Of a stretch of 64,000 bases of DNA, positions 58,269 to 64,000 are shown one piece after another. The DNA lies in NCBI RefSeq assembly GCF_963675965.1, contig NZ_OY780935.1:3336501-3400500 (forward strand). The letters are read 5' to 3'. Position 1 is the stretch's first letter; each line of letters begins with the position of its first letter. The DNA is from an uncultured Celeribacter sp. GTDB taxonomy: Bacteria > Pseudomonadota > Alphaproteobacteria > Rhodobacterales > Rhodobacteraceae. The notes under the pieces were generated by a model. The model had not been told where the DNA came from, did no database searches, and worked only from the letters and a program-made list of their open reading frames with translations. The position numbers and the translations under genes are program-made.

Positions 58269-59270
58269 ATGAAACGCTTTATCCTTGGCGGTCTGACTGC
58301 GACCGCCATGACCTGCCTCTCTGCGCAGGTCTCTGCTCAAGATTTGCCTGAAGTAACCCTTCAGGCTGTCGCCGGAAGTCTCGGTGGCGTGCCAATGATG
58401 ATCATCGAAGGGGAGGGCCTCGATGAGAAGTATGGCTTTGACGGCACGTTCGAATATTTGCCGCATGAAGGCATTTTCCAGAACTTCCTGATCGGCAATG
58501 CCGATGTTTCTATGGACAATGATCTTCTTGGCGTCGCTTTTGCCCGGGAAGAGGGTTTTGACATCACCTCCTTCTATCCGGTCGGCAACCTTTATCTTGG
58601 TATTGTCGTGCCGGGTGGCTCTGAGGCGCAGACACCTGAAGACCTGAAAGGTAAAAAGGTCGGCCATTTTGGTGCAGACAGCGGCACCACCATGTTCATT
58701 CGTTTGATCGTCGAGGAGATGTACGGTTTCGACGTCCTTGAAGAGTATGACCTGTCGCAAGTCGGGCCTGCAGCTCTCGTTTCGCTGCTGAAAGAAGGCG
58801 AAGTCGATGCCATCTTTGACTTCGAAAGCTTCGTCTCAGAGGCCATTGTCGCCACTGACGGACATTACCTGCTTCAGGCCTATTCCGACTACGCTGACTT
58901 CACTGGCGGGTTTGCGCCCTGGATCACCAATATGGTGGCGCATGGAGATTGGCTGAAAGACAACCCGGAGCTGGCCTACGGCGTGCGTGATGCCTATGAC
59001 GAAGCCGTCGTTCTGCTCGAAGAAACGAATTACGAAATCCTGCGCAAGCCCTATATCCGCGAAAAACTCGGGATCACCAGCGATGCTGTGCTTGATGTGC
59101 TGATCGAAAACGGTGCCAACCACGAGTATTTCACCACCGACTGGTCCGAGGACAAACGCGCAGCTGCGATGGATTTCCTTGAGAAGCTGGCGGAAGATGG
59201 CGAAGTGCTGACAAATGTGCCTGATGGCATGATGGTCACGCTCGAAGACTATGTCGGTCCGCGGCCGTAA
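58269..59270 (+). CDS. ABC transporter substrate-binding protein (SsuA/TauA/NMT1-like)
   Basis: A 333-residue exported protein. The signal peptide (MKRFILGGLTATAMTCLSAQVSA) is followed by a two-lobed binding protein of the nitrate/sulfonate/thiamine-precursor type, with LGGVPMMIIEGEGLDEKYGF at the N-terminus and GKKVGHFGADSGTTMFIRLI in lobe 2. It binds the ligand in the periplasm and feeds the permeases downstream. AACAGGGAAA precedes the ATG. First gene of a five-gene unit ending in a monooxygenase; the ligand is probably the monooxygenase substrate. Confidence 0.88.
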   Translation: MKRFILGGLTATAMTCLSAQVSAQDLPEVTLQAVAGSLGGVPMMIIEGEGLDEKYGFDGTFEYLPHEGIFQNFLIGNADVSMDNDLLGVAFAREEGFDITSFYPVGNLYLGIVVPGGSEAQTPEDLKGKKVGHFGADSGTTMFIRLIVEEMYGFDVLEEYDLSQVGPAALVSLLKEGEVDAIFDFESFVSEAIVATDGHYLLQAYSDYADFTGGFAPWITNMVAHGDWLKDNPELAYGVRDAYDEAVVLLEETNYEILRKPYIREKLGITSDAVLDVLIENGANHEYFTTDWSEDKRAAAMDFLEKLAEDGEVLTNVPDGMMVTLEDYVGPRP

Positions 59271-59284
59271 GCAGGGTGTGAGAC

Positions 59285-60028
59285 ATGACCGCTCTTCAAA
59301 AGCAGGTTTGGGCCTATTTGGCCCTCCTGCTCCTCATCCCCGCATGGTTTCTGGCGCACCAGAATACCACATTTATCGAAAGCCCCGTCACTGTCGCTAA
59401 GGCATTGCCGCATTTCTTGTCTGATCCGGCGACCTGGACGAATATCGGCATTACGCTCGCGCGTGTCGTATTCGGCTTGCTTATGGGGGTTGCCGCGGGG
59501 TTCGTGGCCGCCTTCGCTATGACCCGTTCGCGCCTGTTGGGCGATGTTCTGAGTTACTATGTGACCGCCGCGCTGCGCACGCCAAGTGCAATTGCTGCAA
59601 TTCTGGCTTTGGCAATCTTCAAAGGTTCCGAGGCGGGCTATGTCCTTGTCGTGGCCTTCATCACTTTTCCCTATATGGCTGTCGGCCTGCGGGACGGCTT
59701 GGCCAGCGCCGATCACGATCTTGATGAAATGGCGCAGGTGTATCACCTCGGGCTTTTGACCAAGATCCATCATGTCTGGGCACCTTTTGTGGCCCCTTAC
59801 ATTTTCTCCGCGCTTCGCAATGCCCATGCATTGGCGTGGAAGGTGATTGTCGTGGCCGAGATTTTCGGTGCGGCGAAAACCGGGTTTGGCGCGAAGTTCG
59901 AACATGCGTGGAGCTACATGATCATGATCGAGGTCCATCTGTGGCTGCTCGTCTTCATGGCCATCGTGTTGTTCGCCGAATACGGCCTGATCCGCACCGC
60001 CGAAAAATATGTCTTCCGCTGGCGCTGA
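59285..60028 (+). CDS. ABC transporter permease (SsuC-like), first
   Basis: A 247-residue inner-membrane permease with about six hydrophobic helices and a BPD_transp_1 core. The coupling-loop EAA motif appears around DLDEMAQVYHLGLLTKIHHV, and the conserved ALAWKVIVVAEIFGAAKTGF follows. It starts 15 bp after the binding protein. A second, different permease lies downstream of the ATPase, so the membrane domain may be a heterodimer. Confidence 0.87.
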   Translation: MTALQKQVWAYLALLLLIPAWFLAHQNTTFIESPVTVAKALPHFLSDPATWTNIGITLARVVFGLLMGVAAGFVAAFAMTRSRLLGDVLSYYVTAALRTPSAIAAILALAIFKGSEAGYVLVVAFITFPYMAVGLRDGLASADHDLDEMAQVYHLGLLTKIHHVWAPFVAPYIFSALRNAHALAWKVIVVAEIFGAAKTGFGAKFEHAWSYMIMIEVHLWLLVFMAIVLFAEYGLIRTAEKYVFRWR

Positions 60029-60066
60029 AAGGCGCCCGTGTGACCATAGACTTTCAAGGAAAGACC

Positions 60067-60864
60067 ATGACCCAAGAAATCCGCCCCTCGGTGCTTAAGG
60101 CCGTCAATCTTGGCGTGTCCTATGGACAAAGCGAAGCTGTCGCTCAGCTTGACTTCGACATCAAACGCGGTGAATTCGTCGCCATTCTCGGCCCGTCCGG
60201 CTGTGGAAAATCTTCTATGCTGAATGTTATTTCCGGCCTGCGTGCACCCTCGAAGGGACGTGTGCTGGTAGAAGAAAACGAATTGTTCACCGCACAATCC
60301 AAGCCACCACGCCTTGGCTATGTGTTTCAATCGCACAGACTTTTGCCCTGGCGCACTGTGCGTCAGAACCTCGAGATCGCGCTGGCCGCGTCTCAGGTGC
60401 CGCGCAATACATGGGCGGCGCGGATCGACGAGATCCTCTCGATCCTGCACATTTCTCAGTTCAAGGATGCCTGGCCAATGCGCCTTTCAGGCGGTCAGCG
60501 CCAGCGCGTCTCCATCGCCCGTGCTCTTTTGGTGGATCCGTCTTACATCCTGATGGACGAGCCGCTTTCCACACTCGACGAGGTGACGGCACGCTCGCTG
60601 CGTCAGGAGTTAACCGGGATTTGTCAGCGCACGAACGCCACCGTCGTTTTCGTGACGCACTCCATTCGCGAGGCTGTGTATCTCGCAGATCGCATCCTAA
60701 TCCTGACCAAGGGCCCGGCGCGGGTTTTCGAGGATTACAAGGTCCCGCTTGAACGCCCGCGCGATTATGACGATGCCCGCATCGCAGAGGTCGAAGCCGA
60801 CATCATTCGTCGGGTGCAGGCTCCTTGGGGGCTCACAGTGCGAGAGGAGATTTCCGTTGCCTGA
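60067..60864 (+). CDS. ABC transporter ATP-binding protein (SsuB/TauB-like)
   Basis: A 265-residue ATPase. Walker A GPSGCGKSSMLNVISGL, Q-loop GYVFQSHRLLPWRTV, ABC signature RLSGGQRQRVSIARALL, Walker B YILMDEPLSTLDEVT and the H-loop VVFVTHSIREAVYL. AAGGAAAG lies before the ATG; the longer open frame upstream overlaps the permease and is ignored. The end overlaps the next permease start by eight bases. Confidence 0.93.
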   Translation: MTQEIRPSVLKAVNLGVSYGQSEAVAQLDFDIKRGEFVAILGPSGCGKSSMLNVISGLRAPSKGRVLVEENELFTAQSKPPRLGYVFQSHRLLPWRTVRQNLEIALAASQVPRNTWAARIDEILSILHISQFKDAWPMRLSGGQRQRVSIARALLVDPSYILMDEPLSTLDEVTARSLRQELTGICQRTNATVVFVTHSIREAVYLADRILILTKGPARVFEDYKVPLERPRDYDDARIAEVEADIIRRVQAPWGLTVREEISVA

Positions 60865-61660
60865 TTTGCCTCTCTCCAACCCCATCGCGTTTGTGCGCAA
60901 GCGGGACTGGATCGCGATGGTTCCCGCGCGTGTCCTCAGTGGCGCAATTGCCCTGATCTCCATTCTTCTGATCTGGTATGTCATGTCGATTGCCTTCCGG
61001 CCCTGGGTGCCGACGATCGACGCCACGCTCATGGCTATGGGGCGCGCGTTGCAGAACCCGAATTTCTGGGATGATTTCTTTCTTACTCTCGGACGCGTTC
61101 TGGCCTCATTTGTCGCCGCCTCGATTGTCGGTGCCATTCTCGGACTGGTGATCGGGCTCAATGAAAAGGCCGAAGCGTTTTTCCAACCGATTCTGGCGCT
61201 CGCTCTGGCGGTGCCGGACCCTGTTTACATCATCTTCGCCATTCTGGCCGTCGGCACCGGAGAGATGGCAGGATTTCTCGCGCTCACCATCGCTGTTGCC
61301 CCTTTTGTCACCAATATCGTGCGTTCTAATGTACATGCGCGAGACAAGAGCCTCGACGAGATGGCGCAGATCTATCATCTGCCGCGCAATGTCCGGCTGC
61401 GGGCGGTTCTGATCCCGCAACTCATGCCTGCGCTTTTGACCGCGATGCGCTTTTCCTTCGCCTTGTCTTGGAAACTCGTCGTTGTGGTCGAAGCCATCGG
61501 CCAGCCCGACGGAATTGGCGCCTCGATTTTCAACAGCTTCCGCTTGTTGCGTATGCGCGAAGTGGCCGCAGTGGCGATCATCTTCATCATCGCAATGCAG
61601 ATTTTGGAACGCGGCGTTCTGGGTCGGGTTGAGAAGAAACTCTTGCGCTGGCGCGATTGA
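60857..61660 (+). CDS. ABC transporter permease (SsuC-like), second
   Basis: A 267-residue permease with six to seven hydrophobic segments. EAA loop: KSLDEMAQIYHLPRNVRLRA; core: FALSWKLVVVVEAIGQPDGI. The best start is TTG at 60857, six bases after GAGGAGA and overlapping the ATPase stop; the ATG-type starts upstream lie deep inside the ATPase gene. It is clearly related to the first permease but is not a copy. Two permease genes flanking one ATPase gene suggest a heterodimeric importer. Confidence 0.85.
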   Translation: MPDLPLSNPIAFVRKRDWIAMVPARVLSGAIALISILLIWYVMSIAFRPWVPTIDATLMAMGRALQNPNFWDDFFLTLGRVLASFVAASIVGAILGLVIGLNEKAEAFFQPILALALAVPDPVYIIFAILAVGTGEMAGFLALTIAVAPFVTNIVRSNVHARDKSLDEMAQIYHLPRNVRLRAVLIPQLMPALLTAMRFSFALSWKLVVVVEAIGQPDGIGASIFNSFRLLRMREVAAVAIIFIIAMQILERGVLGRVEKKLLRWRD

Positions 61661-61694
61661 GCGCCCGCAAACTAATATAAGAAAAGGAAAAACC

Positions 61695-62897
61695 ATGAAG
61701 ATCGGTATTATCGGCGGTGGCATTGGTGGCACCGCAGCGGCTTATGCTTTGCTGTCGAAAGGTCATGACGTCACCATTTTCGAACAGGCTCCGGCCTTCG
61801 GTGAAGTGGGCGCCGGGGTGCAGATGACCCCCAATGCTGTGAAAGCGATCAAGGGGCTTGGGCTCTATGAAACCTTCCTTGAGAGCGGCTTTTTTCCGAA
61901 GGCCATTGTCGGGCGCAACTGGCAAACTGCTCGGGAGAATTTCCGCATTGACCTCGGGGCAGAGTTCCAGACCCATTACGATGCGCCCTATATTCACATC
62001 CACCGCGCGGATCTGCTCGATTTATTTGCCACGCAATTGCCGCCGGAATGCTGTCGCTTTGGTGTCAAATGCACAGGGGTTGAATTGACCGAGACAGGCG
62101 CGCGGGCGTTGTTCGATGATGGCAGCACGTTTGAGGCAGATCTGATCGTTGGCGCCGATGGGGTGCGTTCTGCCGTGCGCGGATCGCTGTTTGGCACGGG
62201 GGACCTGCGCTGGACCGGGCATCAATGCTATCGCGCCCTCGTGCCCACGGGCGGTGTGGTGGATTACGTTAACCCCGACAGCACCTTCTGGATGGGGCCA
62301 AACGCCCATGTGGTGACCTATTATGTCAAGGGTGGCGAGATGGTGAACATCGTCGCCGTGACCGAGGCCTCAGAGTGGGTCGAGGAAAGCTGGAGCACGC
62401 GGGCCTCCCATGAGGATATGCTCGCTGATTTTGAGGGCTGGCACCCGGACCTGGCAGAGCTGTTTTCGAAAGTGGATGAGGTCTACAACTGGGGTCTTTT
62501 CGACCGCGATCCGATGGAAAGCTGGACAAAAGGGGCCGTCACATTGCTGGGTGACGCCTGCCATCCGATGCTGCCATTCTTGTCGCAGGGCGCGGCGATG
62601 GCCATCGAGGACGGATATATCCTGGGCGAAGCACTTGGGCTTCATCCAGATAATTTGTCAAAGGCCCTTGCGGCATATGAGGCCGAGCGGCGTCCGCGGA
62701 CCTCGAAGGTTCAGCTCGAAGCCCGCGAACGTGGCCGGACCTATCATCTGCCGACAGAGGAGGAGATGGCCGCACGTGACGCGGAATATGCCCGCCGCGC
62801 CAAGGAGGATCCACGCACCACGGGGATCAATACGGATTGGGTATATGACTACGACCCAAGGAGTTTCTCCGCCCGGATGCATGAACTTGCCGAGTAA
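61695..62897 (+). CDS. FAD-dependent aromatic monooxygenase, NicC/salicylate hydroxylase-like
   Basis: A 400-residue flavoprotein hydroxylase. Rossmann motif KIGIIGGGIGGTAAAYALLS, DG motif DLIVGADGVRSAVRGSLFG, and GD motif TLLGDACHPMLPFLSQGAAM then AIEDGYILGEALG. The C-terminal WVYDYDP and overall layout resemble 6-hydroxynicotinate 3-monooxygenase NicC as I recall it, and salicylate 1-monooxygenases. It would use NADH and oxygen to hydroxylate or decarboxylatively hydroxylate a ring. AAAAGGAAAAA precedes the ATG at 61695; it lies 34 bp after the permease in the same unit. Confidence 0.87.
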   Translation: MKIGIIGGGIGGTAAAYALLSKGHDVTIFEQAPAFGEVGAGVQMTPNAVKAIKGLGLYETFLESGFFPKAIVGRNWQTARENFRIDLGAEFQTHYDAPYIHIHRADLLDLFATQLPPECCRFGVKCTGVELTETGARALFDDGSTFEADLIVGADGVRSAVRGSLFGTGDLRWTGHQCYRALVPTGGVVDYVNPDSTFWMGPNAHVVTYYVKGGEMVNIVAVTEASEWVEESWSTRASHEDMLADFEGWHPDLAELFSKVDEVYNWGLFDRDPMESWTKGAVTLLGDACHPMLPFLSQGAAMAIEDGYILGEALGLHPDNLSKALAAYEAERRPRTSKVQLEARERGRTYHLPTEEEMAARDAEYARRAKEDPRTTGINTDWVYDYDPRSFSARMHELAE

Positions 62898-63346
62898 CCG
62901 CAGACAAGCTGCGATTTGGTTCGCGCAAATAAGAACCTGCCTGTGGTTTGCAGGCAGGTTTTCTTGTTGTGTGAGTTCGTGACGGTCATGCGCGCATGGC
63001 CTATGACAAGCCCCCAATTGTCACTGAACTGAAACTGCCTTTCTGGGAGCGTGAAGCGATATAAACGCAATCAACCACCCAATGCACAATGTGAAAAGCG
63101 ATGCAGAATGGGTCGATTTCAGGGTGGGTGTCGTAGAGAGCTTCATCGTCGCATTGAACCGCGCCGGGTTTGCCGGAGGCTCTAACTCTTGAGGAAGATG
63201 GAGCATCATGAGCAAGACGCGAACAAATATTCTCCGGAAGTACGCGAGCGCGCTGTTCGCAGGTTTCGGGACTTTCGCGACAGATGAGCGTGCTTATATG
63301 AAGCAACGCAAGATTTCGTTCAGATTCGCGCAAGAAAGAAGACCGT
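62898..63346 (+). other. Monooxygenase-amidase intergenic region
   Basis: 449 bp. After the terminator (62934-62966) there is a short + frame at 62997 (MAYDKPPIVTELKLPFWERE, then a stop) and another at 63208-63354 of 48 residues (MSKTRTNILRKYASALFAGF...) whose last bases overlap the amidase start. GAGGAAGATGGAG precedes the second. Neither is recognised; they may be leader peptides or remains of a lost gene. The region must hold the amidase promoter. Confidence 0.4.
62934..62966 (+). terminator. Rho-independent terminator after monooxygenase
   Basis: AACCTGCCTG (62934-62943) pairs with CAGGCAGGTT (62951-62960) and is followed by TTCTTGTTG. It ends the ABC-monooxygenase unit. Confidence 0.75.
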
Positions 63347-64000
63347 ATGCTTAACGCCACAATCGACCCGTCTGGAGCACTAGTCGAGCAACTTGACCTC
63401 GCACCACTACGTAATGGCCCGCTGGATGGGCTTCGGTTTACGGTGAAAGATAACATCGACATCGCGGGACATAAGACGTCCTACGGAAGCCCTGCTTGGC
63501 GGGACGCACACCCAACTCCGGTTCACAACGCCCTTTGTGTCGATCAACTGCTTGCCGCTGGCGCACGGTGTGTGGGTAAGGCCGTGGCGGATGAGTTCAC
63601 GTATAGCCTCGACGGAGAAAGCTTCTATTTTGGTACCCCCCGCAACGCGCAAGCTCCAGATCGCGTTCCCGGCGGATCGTCCAGCGGCTCTGCTGCGTCT
63701 GTCGCCAATGGTCTTGCGGATTTTTCGCTTTGCACGGACGCGGGAGGTTCTATCCGTGTTCCAGCAAGCCTTTGCGGTCTTTGGGGGATGCGTCCCTCCC
63801 TTCATCGGATTTCCGAGGCTGGTGTTTTGCCGTTCCAGCCAAGTGTCAGTACCGTAGGCGTGCTGGCGGATCGGTTTGAGATGCTCGATGCGGCGATGCG
63901 CGTCTTGCTGAACGGCCCCGCTTCGCCAACGCCGTCCCCGACGCGCATCTTCGTTTTGCAAGACGCGTTGGAGATCGCGGATGCCGCCGTTCGCGATGCA
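63347..64000 (+). CDS. Amidase-signature-family amidohydrolase (partial, cut by window edge)
   Basis: The frame is open from ATG 63347 to the last base, 218 codons, without a stop. The Ser-cisSer-Lys triad of the amidase signature is visible: the Lys in FTVKDNIDIAG, the cis-Ser in VPGGSSSGSAASVANG and the nucleophile Ser in TDAGGSIRVPASLCGLWGMR. Such enzymes hydrolyse amides of carboxylates or small amides. Members are usually 400-500 residues, so about half is present. Being downstream of an aromatic monooxygenase suggests an amide of the same pathway, for example an N-containing ring product, but the substrate is not readable. Confidence 0.88.
   Translation, partial: MLNATIDPSGALVEQLDLAPLRNGPLDGLRFTVKDNIDIAGHKTSYGSPAWRDAHPTPVHNALCVDQLLAAGARCVGKAVADEFTYSLDGESFYFGTPRNAQAPDRVPGGSSSGSAASVANGLADFSLCTDAGGSIRVPASLCGLWGMRPSLHRISEAGVLPFQPSVSTVGVLADRFEMLDAAMRVLLNGPASPTPSPTRIFVLQDALEIADAAVRDA

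Noticed and set aside
62997..63065. 22-codon plus-strand frame MAYDKPPIVTELKLPFWERE...
   Set aside because: No ribosome site, no family, and it stops immediately; noted only within the intergenic description.

Overview
The window is chromosomal DNA from an alphaproteobacterium, almost certainly of the Rhodobacterales (Roseobacter/Rhodobacteraceae group). The basis is the GC-rich coding, the order ftsW-murG-murC-...-murB-ddl-ftsQ-ftsA-ftsZ-lpxC-bamD-recN with a DUF2484 pair inside the cell-wall cluster, the cobS/cobT aerobic cobalamin genes beside BolA and DnaJ-like genes, an aa3-type oxidase subunit I, and the style of hairpin terminators. No genus can be named from the sequence alone.

Layout. 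1-3.3 kb: an SLC13-type carboxylate transporter divergent from an AraC regulator, then L-lactate dehydrogenase. 3.5-19.4 kb: the distal half of the division and cell-wall (dcw) cluster, all on the + strand. It is interrupted after murC by a terminator and an APC-type amino-acid permease, and it continues through lpxC, bamD and recN. 19.7-27.1 kb: an FAD-linked D-lactate/glycolate oxidase, a ClC channel, a DUF427 protein, an M24 aminopeptidase and cobT. 27.3-34.5 kb: an FMN reductase, cobS, a fasciclin protein, a DUF808 membrane protein, a Cys-rich membrane protein, a DnaJ-like protein, BolA, a DUF4177-like protein and a thioesterase. 34.6-46.4 kb: gatB, a lytic transglycosylase, a class V aminotransferase, a UbiH-type hydroxylase, a HAD nucleotidase, a GntR regulator, a DJ-1/PfpI protein, a GT2 glycosyltransferase fused to a type II secretion-like N-domain, carA and a YqeY protein. 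46.5-52.4 kb: DUF2244, ctaD, a TauD-type dioxygenase divergent from a TetR regulator, a cytochrome c, and lipB.

The character changes at tRNA-Leu(GAG), 52650-52736. Directly after it lie an excisionase-like gene with an in-frame stop and a small unknown gene joined to it by an ATGA overlap, which looks like an old integration site. Beyond this, 53.3-64 kb reads as an accessory catabolic region: LysR plus a second SLC13 transporter, a histidine phosphatase, a 5'-truncated N-formylmaleamate deformylase (NicD-like), a broken M29/NicX-like ring dioxygenase, a TetR regulator, an ABC importer with two different permeases, a NicC-like FAD monooxygenase and an amidase cut by the window edge. The most interesting reading is that a pyridine (nicotinate-type) degradation cluster has lost its ring-cleavage end while keeping an intact uptake-hydroxylation-amidase module, possibly redirected to another N-heteroaromatic or amide substrate. 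This is inference from family resemblance and gene order.
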